From Hoplostethus atlanticus (Eukaryota; Chordata; Actinopteri; Trachichthyiformes; Trachichthyidae): a stretch of 64,000 bases of DNA. The notes beneath the pieces were generated by a model. The model did not search any database. It saw nothing but the letters and a program-made list of their open reading frames with translations, and was not told where the DNA came from. The number at the start of each line of letters is the position of its first letter. The stretch's first letter is position 1. The DNA lies in assembly GCA_034670405.1 (NCBI GenBank), contig JAXDDX010000010.1, positions 5,367,001-5,431,000 on the forward strand, given 5' to 3'. This document shows, one piece after another, positions 34,801-43,189 of the stretch. Both the position numbers and the translations under genes were made by a program.

Positions 34801-34890
34801 CACCTGGACAGCAGGGCAGCAGGCTGGGCATCAAGCCCACTGGCCTGGGTTCCTCTGATGGCTGTGGTGCTCATGAGTCTGTTCTGTTAG
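22694..34890 (+). CDS. sema7a: Semaphorin 7A (complete, 14 coding exons)
   Basis: Exons: 22694-22799, 24131-24255, 24527-24586, 25673-25771, 26347-26455, 27123-27230, 27871-28013, 28391-28569, 29444-29552, 29941-30133, 33351-33466, 33813-33958, 34180-34241, 34538-34890. All are GT-AG with consistent phase, giving 1908 nt, 635 residues and a TAG stop (human SEMA7A has 666). The start MSHLFLNLHLLLLLYLVSFS is a signal peptide. A Sema beta-propeller follows to about residue 460, including GSELYITQ, HWRDIRVYALF and NPRPGTCVP. A PSI domain lies at about 468-495 (CEECILARDPYCGWNG), an Ig-like domain at about 530-605 (FLQCPV ... TYRCVLEE), and a hydrophobic C-terminus without a basic tail as for GPI anchoring. 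The family acts at the cell surface through plexin C1 and beta-1 integrin in axon guidance and immunity. The integrin RGD of mammals is not present. Exon 6 uses a weak donor at 27231; a nearer GT at 27190 would break the frame. Confidence 0.93.
24661..24850 (-). mobile_element. L2-type LINE reverse-transcriptase fragment
   Basis: The minus strand encodes LDHCNSLHSCLVQKSLSYQQ, then LIQNAAARVLAGAK, close to the conserved LINE block 'SRLDYCNSL..GL..K....LQLIQNAAARVLT'. It is a short remnant in sema7a intron 3, antisense to the gene. Confidence 0.7.
24860..24945 (+). mobile_element. tRNA-like SINE head next to the LINE fragment
   Basis: 'gtgtagtggactaagcaact' (A-box like) and 'gtcgccggttcgaacc' (B box) are spaced as in tRNA-derived SINEs. 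The sequence differs from the main SINE family of this window. Confidence 0.45.
25140..25535 (+). repeat. Fish interspersed repeat, probably non-autonomous
   Basis: The block 'gttctggagcggccaccatg', the 'gattggccaatcagagcagt' segment and the final 'aatagcccaaaatgag...ccccctttaa' have the character of a repeat common in fish genomes. I recognise the pattern but not a family name. It lies in sema7a intron 3. Confidence 0.5.
25845..25960. repeat. (ATT)n followed by (AAT)n: self-complementary microsatellite, then (GAA)n
   Basis: ATT units up to about 25872 switch to AAT units up to about 25923, so the left part is the reverse complement of the right part and can fold back. A run of GAA-type units follows. 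In sema7a intron 4. Confidence 0.9.
26005..26280 (+). repeat. Unnamed interspersed repeat, copy 3 of 4
   Basis: Shares 'tttgtctccatc.t.ggcgct', 'gtttagtcatggtgtctatg', 'gcacttcctgtgtgacag' and 'cgatacagagtagcaaa' with the copies at 690, 7195 and 55082, in order. In sema7a intron 4, ending about 65 bp before exon 5. Confidence 0.65.
26640..26830 (-). repeat. SINE-like remnant
   Basis: 'ttttcccagattttccaagt' and 'tggagattcgaaccagcaacc' match the head and body of the main SINE family read on the minus strand (B box near 26770). 'gacttgcccaagggca' upstream is a block also typical of this kind of repeat. Diverged. Confidence 0.5.
26848..26926. repeat. Perfect 27-bp inverted repeat with 25-bp loop
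   Basis: 26848-26874 and 26900-26926 are exact reverse complements (arm contains CAGGCACACCTGAACCAATT). The right arm runs on into 'gctggagctaaaacctccag', part of a widespread fish repeat. In sema7a intron 5. Confidence 0.9.
26983..27042. repeat. Perfect 28-bp inverted repeat with 4-nt loop
   Basis: 26983-27010 and 27015-27042 are exact reverse complements separated only by AGTA (arm contains CACTAGTGACTTTCACAGAC). In RNA this gives a 28-bp perfect hairpin inside the sema7a pre-mRNA, 80 bp before exon 6. Confidence 0.95.
28581..28835. repeat. (AAT)n tracts flanking a LINE/SINE-type 'ctttatttgtatagcacctt' segment
   Basis: An (AAT)n tract is followed by 'ctttatttgtatagcacctt', 'gcccaaagtgcttcacagta' and a second (ATA)n tract at 28797-28834. 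The middle segment is a common 3'-end motif of fish LINE-type repeats read in reverse. In sema7a intron 8, starting 12 bp after the donor site. Confidence 0.6.
28950..28985. repeat. (TATG)n microsatellite
   Basis: About nine TATG units in sema7a intron 8, followed by GTA-type repeats to about 29012. Confidence 0.9.
30400..30530 (+). repeat. Fish interspersed repeat fragment
   Basis: 'ggtgtccattactgtgccat' and 'ctgcaggttttcattccagc' are typical of a widespread fish repeat whose opposite end resembles the 'gctggagctaaaacctccag' block at 26930. In sema7a intron 10. Confidence 0.45.
30735..31342 (+). mobile_element. Tc1/mariner element, 3' part with transposase remnant and right terminal repeat
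   Basis: The plus strand encodes VKHGGGSITVWCFAASG, the Tc1 transposase 'KHGGGSIMVWGCF..SG' block with the GC of WGC reduced, and later 'LDLNPVEMLRND'-type coding (30958-30995) in another frame. The segment ends 'gggttcacaaactttttctc gcaactg', the known inverted-repeat end of a fish Tc1-type family. The left end is missing. It is a dead copy in sema7a intron 10. Confidence 0.75.
31795..32480. repeat. Diverged tandem array, about 4.5 units of 145-175 bp
   Basis: The block 'ggtatga(c/a)(t/c)cagc.ggg' recurs at 31939, 32087, 32262 and 32418, with a partial unit near 31801. Each is followed by 'aaccc.aaacctcccagtat', 'ggacaggacaccagtcca' and 'catctctttaaagctgaaag'-type blocks in the same order. 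Units have diverged in sequence and length, so the array is old. In sema7a intron 10. Confidence 0.8.
33725..33800. repeat. Fragment of the 'accgatat...' interspersed repeat
   Basis: 'tgggccgattatcggcaata' and 'aaccaatatattggtctgac' resemble segments at 48110-48150 and 52385-52640. It ends about 10 bp before the acceptor of sema7a exon 12. Confidence 0.45.
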
Positions 34891-35826
34891 CCTTGGGTAG
34901 ATAGGTAGGTAGGTAGGTAGCAATGTAGTAGAGTGGATTCTATTCTGATATGTGACTGATGTGGTTATCCTGATTATTCCATGACTGTAGTAACTTAAAC
35001 AACAGTTGATGCTGGGCACCGTGGGACTGCACAGCATGGTGACTTCTTTTGCTAAAATACCTGTAAGAGTATTGTATCAGTTCCTTGCATCATGTGAACT
35101 GGAAGGTGATGCATCCTTGCAATTTCCTACCTTGCATACTCCCTCAGACTTTCTTGACAGCTGTTTGGTTACGACAGGTCACACCTATTCTGAGCCATTT
35201 CCTGTGTTCCGGTCAAAATCGCTTGATTGCTCAAGTTAAAGTGCACTTTGCACAAGGAAGTTGCTGAGGATATTGAAAGTTAAGCCTCAGTGCTGTTCGT
35301 CAGGGAGTTTATTTGACAATGTGAAGAATGAATGAATACATGAGAGAATGAATGTTTATTTTCGACTCATCCCTTCCTGGAATATAAGACACCAAAAACA
35401 AAAAAACATTTATTTACAACTTCCTCTTTAATTATTTTACATTGATAACAGGTAAAAGAAAGATCTATCAACATACAGGACTTGGAGCAGGTAGTATGCC
35501 TGTCTAGAGGTTTTCCTCTGAGCACTTCTTCTATGTCAATGCAAATATCTTATTGTCAAAGAGCTTTATCCACACAAGTATATCTGCATCACCTAACCAA
35601 AACAAATGAGGTTTTACACTTATTGAACAATTTAACACATAAATCATAATATAAAGGACAGTAGAACACAAAAATCAGTTTCATTAAGATGACACCAATA
35701 GCAAAGCTGCTGTTCCTCTCTAGTACCCCAATAGCAGCTGGCCGGCGGTGCAGGGGCAAGATTCCCCAAACACGTCAAAGTTGGGCACATATTGATTTTT
35801 TACTTTAGGCAATGATTAATATATTA

Positions 35827-35859
<33 letters not shown>

Positions 35860-35965
35860 ATAATAGTTATTTATAACGTTGCTACTTTCTTGGATGCACT
35901 GGTTTTGGGAATATAAAGCACTTTATTTTTTGGACTCAAATCAATGTTTGCTTGTGGTAAGATAC

Positions 35966-35971
35966 AATAAA
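35966..35971 (+). terminator. sema7a: Candidate polyadenylation signal of sema7a
   Basis: First AATAAA found downstream of the stop codon at 34890, implying a 3' UTR of about 1.1 kb. No GU-rich element was examined in detail. Confidence 0.4.
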
Positions 35972-36779
35972 ACACCACTGAACACCACTTTTATGATTTT
36001 TGAAGCGTAAATGCAATCGCCAGAACTAAAAAGCTAACGTTAGGCTATAAACGAACTACACCGCGGTCGCATGACTTCAATGTCACCACCACTAAAAATA
36101 CTATAAATTGATAAATCTTCAAGTTGGAAAGTTTGAGTTAGAATAGTTTGGAAGAGCGCGAGTATAAACACAACTAGAGGCTGTAAAGGCGGACTAGTGA
36201 GTAGATGAGTTACTGTGTTCGGCGTGATGCGTTTAAAGTCCCCGACAACCTCTGTAGTCTCATTTAGCCACTTGTTAGCAACCGCCTTTTATAAGATACG
36301 CAAAGGCTTCAAAATTCACGAATGGGGTATTTACTGGCGTATTTTATGTCGTAGAACAAAACGTCAAAACCTCTTAAGCTTGTGTGAACCACAGACCGTA
36401 TTTCAGGCAACTAACCAAAAACCAATTCAAAAAACCCATAGACTTCGAGACGAGGGAACCGGAAGTGAAAAAATGCTAACTCCCTTCCGGGGTTTGGGGC
36501 TCATTTTACTTATGGTAAAAGACGTTTCAATCATTCCCACCCACTCTAAGACATTAGGTAAAATAAAGCATAGACATAAAGCAGGCACACATAAAACGGG
36601 AAGAATATTTACATTTTAATCCAATCAAAGAGGACAAAATCAAATGCATACAGTGTACATTGCAACCAATAAAATAGTTTCAATGCTGTGACGTGTTACC
36701 TTGTTGACAAGTCTGTTTGAGCCGTTAAACTAGCTGAACTAACCTTAACTATCAATATTGCAAATATGCTTCTGCAAAC
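35972..36779. other. Region between sema7a and the zinc-finger open frame
   Basis: Contains a continuous plus-strand frame at 36215-36619 without protein-like character. The moderately CpG-containing DNA from 36060 on may be the 5' part of the element that carries the zinc-finger frame, but no terminal inverted repeat was found to delimit it. Confidence 0.35.
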
Positions 36780-37343
36780 ATGTCAAAAGAACCAGTGCAT
36801 AAGAAAGGAAAATACAGTCAAACAAAACTGAACTTCAACGTTAATAATGTTACATCCCTCACATCCACAACTCCGTTGGAGCCTGGGAAGAACCCCAAAG
36901 CAGCAGCTCTGTGCCCTGCTGAGACTGTCAAAACCACCGGCATTGAACCGAAACAGGCTAGTGCTGGTTCCGACTGCCTGGAGGGTTGTTGTCGGGACAT
37001 AGAGACGGGTAAAGCTGCACAGCTAATTGTAGACAAAAAGGAGACCGCTAGATCGTTTGGCCAAAGAGAAAGGTACTTTAATGCAGAATGGTACAAAAAT
37101 AGAGAGTGGTTCATTCTTTGCAAAACCAGGAAGCAAGCCTTCTGTGAAATAGGCAGATTTGCTGCTGTCAAACAGCTTGTAACTTTTTCCAAAAGTTATG
37201 ACGGCTTTGTAAAGTCCGGAATTAATAATTTGAAAATGTGCCCAAACCTCCTAGACAGCCATGAAAAGTCTCACTTTCACAAAGAGTGTGTCCAAAAATG
37301 CAATGAGGTTGTGTGTTCTATTTATGGTCTTGTGGGGAGATAG
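36780..37343 (+). pseudogene. TTF-type zinc-finger protein, N-terminal fragment of hAT/ZMYM1-like transposase
   Basis: An ATG-initiated frame of 187 codons, MSKEPVHKKGKYSQTKLNF at the start, then a low-complexity region. A TTF-type zinc-finger-like domain follows at about residues 95-175: RYFNAEWYKNREWFILCKTR, QAFCEIGRFA, then LDSHEKSHFHKECVQKC with the usual HEKS..H spacing. This domain precedes the catalytic part in hAT-derived proteins such as ZMYM1. Here the frame stops after SIYGLVGR and a SINE begins within 150 bp, so there is no RNase H-like or dimerisation domain. The second Cys of the usual CxxC appears as Gly (FCEIG), so zinc binding may be impaired. The long open frame could mean recent insertion, or a retained short protein. 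Which of the two is not decided by the sequence. Confidence 0.55.
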
Positions 37344-37479
37344 TGGAGAGATGGGCCTGAGCTGTCAACATCACAAAGTGTTTGCACCAGAAAGTCTTTT
37401 ATCTTCTTTTCTTTTTTCACTCTTGGTTCATGCCCTGGGCAGGTTAGGATCTGAAACCTCAGTGGGAAACTGATGAAAA

Positions 37480-37700
37480 CTGGGAAATGCTTTCATTCCA
37501 ACGCTCTCCCCTCTCAACAACTACCATCGAGATTCACTTGAGCAAGACACCGAACCCTCCCAACTGCTCCAGTGGAGCCGCTCAGCATCCAACAGTAGAA
37601 GACTTGTTGTACTAGGCAGCTGAGTGAATGAGTGTGAAGCAAGGCATTGCTGAGAAAAGCTTGGATGCTCAGGCAATCTTTACTGGATAGATGCATTTAA
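37480..37700 (+). mobile_element. tRNA-derived SINE, 3' body and tail
   Basis: 'cacttgagcaagacaccgaa', 'cccaactgctccagtggagc', 'aacagtagaagacttgttgt' and 'gaagcaaggcattgctgaga' match the other copies at 17.6 and 39.5 kb. The tail 'tttactggatagatgcattt' is degenerate. Confidence 0.7.
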
Positions 37701-37704
37701 AAAT

Positions 37705-38260
37705 GTAGTGGGGTCCAAAAGTCTGTGTCCACTACCTAGAACTCTTTATCAACAACTACTACACATTTTTAGTCAAATGATATTCCTCAAGCAAGATTAC
37801 ATATCTTTTCACTAATATCAGTCAAAGTCAAAAAACGTTTGTTAGTATTTTGTCAATGCATTGTGTCTGGCATCGATTCCAAGGACGTTTAGTGGGGTTG
37901 AGGTCTGGTGACAGTGGAGGGGAAGCTCTTCCTCTGACTTCAAATAGGCCTGGCAGGAGGGAGGGACTCTGCAGACTCTGGTCAATTTGTAGTTGATCTT
38001 GTGCAAGTCAGCAACTCCTGAATAGGCGAAACATCCCAGACCTGAATGTTTCCACCCCCATGTTGACTTATGAGGCAGTCTCCTCACAAACTCTCCGGTT
38101 GCAACCGTAAAGTTCAAATTTAGTTTAATCTGTAAACAAGACTTTCCAGTCAGCAGTGAAATGTTGGTATTGTTTGGCCCATGCTGAACGTTTAGACTTG
38201 TTTTGTTTTGCAGAAGTGGTATCTGGTATTAGTTGTTAAAAGAGCAAAACTATTCACACT
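37705..38260 (-). mobile_element. Tc1/mariner remnant, transposase on the minus strand
   Basis: The minus strand encodes GLGCFAYSGVADLHKINY, close to the Tc1 'VWGCFTYSGVGDLHRI' block. 'ggggtccaaaagtctgtgtc' at 37711 resembles a Tc1-family terminal repeat. A second block, read on the minus strand as 'aaacgttcagcatgggccaa', is also transposase-like. No intact frame. Confidence 0.65.
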
Positions 38261-39453
38261 GCATTTGAATGAAATATATGGTGTGACAACAATTTGAGGA
38301 AACCAAATGGTGTGAACAAGATATTCCGATATATTTCAGTTTCATACGAGCATTTCTCAAAGATCTAAAAATGTCGATTTGAAATTGTGAGACATTTCCT
38401 GAACGAGCTGCGGCTGGAAATGTGGGCCTTGCAAAGTTCCAGATGACGGGTGGGGGGCTTAGCAGGTGTGAATTCCTGTAGACAATAGCAGGGCTTCTCC
38501 CCACCTCCATTTGACTGTTGAAATCTGCAAAACTATGAGTCATAAAAATGCCTTGGGATTTATACACCGACGTAATAACCACAGTCTTGTGACACATGGT
38601 AGGAACCAAGCCTTTGTGTCCTTTTCCATGCTTGAGTAACAGCTGAACTGGTGACACAGACACCCACTTGAGACATGCACGGGTTAGTAAGAGGAAGTGA
38701 CGTGTGTGTGTGGTGTGTGGTGTGTGTGAGAAATGTGTTGACACACATTGCCAAACAAATGTGACGTTCCGGAACAAAAAGACACACACACCTTAATAAG
38801 ATATAAAGTAAAACTTTATCATGACATACAAGTTTAAAGCCCTGAGAACCATATCTTTATATTACTAATGTGAACAAAACTGAATGTGTGAAAACCACTT
38901 TGGAAAAGTGCTCCTCTTAAATACAATCAGCACAAACCAGTTTTTACAAGCATTCATGTGTTTTGTCCTATTTTTTGTTTGTTTTAATCAAAGAGAAAAC
39001 TATAATATCAGTAATATTATCATGTCCATAATAACAGTACAAAAATATGCACAAACCCCACAGATGTATTAATATACGGAGCATTGTACAAGCCAAAAAC
39101 AACATAAAATTGATAAATGAGGTATTCGATAACCACTTGCATATGCGTCTGCTGTTACACAGATCAGGTTAGATTTTAAACAATTTAAAACTGAATTAAC
39201 TCCAAAATCATCCGAGAGACAAAAGGTTCTGCAGACTTCCAACTTCACAGCTTCCTGAGTGATGAGACCTTGCCTGCAGTTACTGAAGACAAAAATCTAA
39301 ATGCGACACCAAAAACCAAAGTCAGTCTAAAGTAGCATTCAGCGAAGTCACCACAGCTTCTGTCTGTACGTGTCCCTCAGTGCAGCTTCAACATCGAATG
39401 ACTGCAGCCCAATGCCCTGAGGTATTGTGGTGTGACGAGGTAGGGGGGTCTTC

Positions 39454-39486
<33 letters not shown>

Positions 39487-39524
39487 AACATATATACACA
39501 CAATCGCACAGCAAGTGGGGTGGT

Positions 39525-39786
39525 GGAAGCCTAGAGGTTAGAGAAGTGACCAGAGGGTTGCTGGTTTGGACCCTCAGGGTGGAGACAGTGAATGAACAAC
39601 TCTCTCCACTCCCTTAGTAACTACCGCCAAGGTGCCCTTGAGCAAGACTCTTACCTCCCCAGCTGCTCCAGCGGCCAACAGTAGAGGACTGCTGTTGTTG
39701 TGAGGTGTGAATGTGTGGAACTGTGCTGAGGAACAGGATATATGCTCCGGCAACGTTACCCTGGATAAATAAAGGTTTAAAAAAAA
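39525..39786 (+). mobile_element. Near full-length tRNA-derived fish SINE
   Basis: The head 'gaagcctagaggttagagaa' (A box) and 'ggttgctggtttggaccctc' (B box) lead into 'aggtgcccttgagcaagact', 'agctgctccagcggccaaca' and the tail 'ctggataaataaaggtttaa' with an A run. Same family as the copy at 17622. Confidence 0.75.
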
Positions 39787-42700
39787 CATAGTCAGTCGCT
39801 CATGAATCAGAGCGGTAAACTGCATTGACAGTTTGGAGCTCCAACCCCCAGCGCCTCTTCACCGTGGTGTAGTAGGCCTGGTGGTGGTGTCACCTGCAGT
39901 ATTCTTCATGGTATTACAGATGAGACACAAACGGGAGTTAAACGCCACACCCACTTGAACTCACTCTCTCACACACACTCTCACACACACACACACACAC
40001 ACAGTAAGGCTACACTATCAAACAGTCATGGCCTAGACTGAGCAGATGAAAGGTTGTTGTTTTTTTTTAGAAATGACAAAGTGTTTTAGTAACACAGCCT
40101 AAGTGATCAAGCTAACTGATTACTACAAAAAAAGTTCCACCAGAAAAAAAAGAAAAATCAACAAAAATAAATAGCAAACCTTGGTTGTTAACGCAACAGC
40201 ATGAGTGACAACTGGTGTCTAATGTCTGATTGAATTGTCCAAAAACAAGAGAGTGGAAACCACAGTTGTTCTCCAAAGGATTAAGCTTTAAGAGACACAG
40301 ACATTTTCCCCAGTCAGTTGAGTCCTGAAACGTGCGCTGGAGGTATCTCACCAGCGCCGGATTTTAAGGCAGCAACTACATTTTTTCATCTTTATAAAAT
40401 ATGGTTACGTTTCATAGAGGGTGATCTGCACTGCAAAAGGTCCGCAAAACCCAACATGTAATGGCTAAAACACAGTCTAATAAAAGCAACAAGGCTGCCC
40501 ACCTCAGATCCCACTGGGCGCAAAAGATTCCTACACCGTTAATAAATGCCTCACATTCAACACAGACAAAGTGAAAACCCATTTCATCTAGTGTTATTTC
40601 AAAATGCTTCAAGGAGGAGAAAAAAAAAAATACTGTAACAGTGGTCTGAGGCAGAGAAATCCAGTTGGCAAGTATCTGTTTCTGGGTCATGGAGGAGTAG
40701 GTCTTTTTTAGTGAAGGGGCCATTGTACACAGTCACACTGGCTGAGGAGGCCTGCGTCTACAGTGGGTGTTAAAAACCAGACTGACCCAGGCACAAGACC
40801 CCATTATAAGTGAAGATGTAATTAGTGAGCTAGCTCAGCCTCTGGGCTACCACTCTGAATGAAGGCAGAATTGTCCATCGCTACGAGTCATTTCATCAAG
40901 TATTAAGCCCTAAAATGTTATTTTCCTTAAAAGTGAAAAAAATCTGCCGATGGGATGAGAGAAATGTACTCGTTTCAACTTCATCAAGTCACATTATCCT
41001 GAAAGAGATGGAGCGAACCCACCAAATGTTCAGCTACTTATGTCTTGAAATGAAATGAAACTGCATTAAAAACAAAAGGAAATCATCTTGACCCCACTGG
41101 ATGAGTTTTTTTCCCCCCACTTGCTTTAAGAAAAACGTTAGAACTGAAAACAAGATTAAATGTGCGGTGCAAGGGGACCTCGAACTGCCTCGCTGTAGTT
41201 TACCACCCAGTACGCCACCTACAGGTGTGGCTGACCACAGCAGGACTGGGCAGGATAGGACAAGGCCCATGCTAGAGGAGTGGCTAGGCTAGTCTTTGGT
41301 ATCTAGCTGTGCAATAACCAGAGATGGATGGACCAGAAGATCGGGGTGGTAAAGAACTGGCCACATGATTGTACACGTGCAGAGCATATCGCCGCTGTCA
41401 GTGGAAAAAGACACGTTACTGCAATTTGGGTGTTTCGTTTGAACGTAGTCAAAATGAAGGTTTACATGGTTGTTTGTGGACCCTCAGCTCAGGCCATTGA
41501 AACCCGTAAAAAAACCCATTATTTCATTTTAAAACTACATGGGTGTCAAAGAGGAAATTTTTGAAGATACATCACTCTGCTTCAACAACAGCGATATTCA
41601 CAACAATGTTTCAAAACGTGAGGAGCAAAAAAAAAAAAAACAAGCAGGTTCTACAAGTAAAAACAGTAGAGAGAAACCAAGTCCATCCCAGTTCAGCTTG
41701 GTACATGTCCCCAAAGCCACCAGTCTGTCAGTGTGTACGTCCATGTCACTTCAGATTTCCCGGGGTGAGGTCACTCCAGTGAACGGCCGTCCATCGAGGG
41801 GGGGGTGTGGGGGGTCAAACCACCGGATCGAGCCTTGTCAGCAATATGAAGTATGTAGTGTAGCTCTCCTTTTGAGAGAGTCTGATGAGGTATTCTTGGA
41901 ACAAGAGTCGTGCAGACTTGTGCATTCTTTAGGTATGACTCCTTTTCTTTTTTTTCAAATCAACAAAGTGAGTCCGTGGAGACGTCACAGTGCTTCCTGA
42001 GAGAGAGAGACGCCTTCCAGAGGGGCGAGGCGAACATGAGGTCTGAGAAAGTATGCACTGTCATGCGAAGGATCAGCGTGGTCGAGGATACAGCCGTCGG
42101 ATCGACACTTTACTCCGGTGGCAGCTGTGACACAAAAACGCCTTGACACTACCCCTCTGAAACAGACAGGAGCTGGGTGGTGAACTGAGCTCAGGGTTTG
42201 CTTGTACTACCATTGGAGGATCAAAGTTGCCGTTCCCTCCCCGCTGTTGTGTGCCACCCGTTCAAAGACGGCTTTTGAAGCAAGCATGAAGCAAGGTTGT
42301 GATTTTTTTTTCAGGTTTTCTGAACACAAATCACCCCACGTATTCCTAACGGGACATTACAGTACGCTGTAATCACCCTGATGGGAGGTTTGCCTACATT
42401 CCCGACTGAGAGCGGGGTCATGTAATGAAGTATTTCATGTGCCGATCTACAGCATCTGATCAATAACGACGTAGCTCAGAAAGAGGCTACGGCACGTCGT
42501 CATAGAAACCTGAGCGGTCAGAGTTGGAGGCATGCTACCGCGAGGTGGGCTGTACTGTACATGAGGTTCCACTGGTGAGAGTTACCTGACTTCCCCTCAT
42601 TGCAACAAGGTCAAAAAGAATACAAAAATAAAGTTGATTCAGGTTAAATATACTACAGCTCCTGAGGTAAGGACACCACTGCAGGTTACTTGATTTGAGG

Positions 42701-42887
42701 TATTTAAAAAGAAAAACTACAAAAAAAAGAAAAAAAAATTCATTCTAAAACACAAAATCAAAAAAGACAACAAAATGGCAACAAACAAACAAAATGTCCT
42801 AAAATAAAACTTTTCAAGTTCAGTTGTGAGTATACCTGTCAGTGGGTTTTGGCTGAGCTGATTGTGTTTAGCATGTATGTTAGGATT

Positions 42888-42941
42888 AACGTGTGTGTGT
42901 ATGTGTAGAGTGAGTGAGTGTGTGTGTGTGTGTGTGTGTGT
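42888..42941. repeat. (TG)n-rich microsatellite
   Basis: TG runs interrupted by TAGAGTGAGTGAG, downstream of the arid3b stop codon in its likely 3' UTR. Confidence 0.85.
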
Positions 42942-43189
42942 AGCGTGGCGTGGCGTGTGTATGTATTTTTGTGTTGAATAAAATGCATAGCTGTGCGTAT
43001 GGGCACACGTCATATAATATTCTCGGGCTTTGTGTTCATGATTGGACAGCCATGGGGTTGACAGGATCGATGAGGTATTTGTTGTGCAACAGTTTGTTAT
43101 TCTTATCCGTTTCTCAATGTACTGTATATTCATGCTGGCCCTCCGGGCGGAGGAGGGGCCTGGGGAGCCGGTACGAAGCGCAGCCTGCG

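Larger units (their letters stand above)
38261..43189. other. Probable arid3b 3' UTR and intergenic DNA
   Basis: Downstream of the arid3b stop codon (43190) on the minus strand. The region has few repeats apart from a SINE at 39525 and (CA)n tracts at 39459-39484 and 39966-40001. No AATAAA on the minus strand was found; a variant ATTAAA lies at 38983-38988. The 3' end is therefore uncertain, and so is the boundary with intergenic DNA. Confidence 0.4.

Noticed and set aside
36215-36619. Plus-strand open frame of 134 codons upstream of the zinc-finger frame
   Set aside because: No recognisable domain, and the reading begins at a GTG-type or otherwise weak start. It may be non-coding sequence of the same element.
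38250-38789. Minus-strand open frame of 179 codons
   Set aside because: Composition is not protein-like and there is no family resemblance. It overlaps a Tc1 remnant edge and CA-rich DNA.
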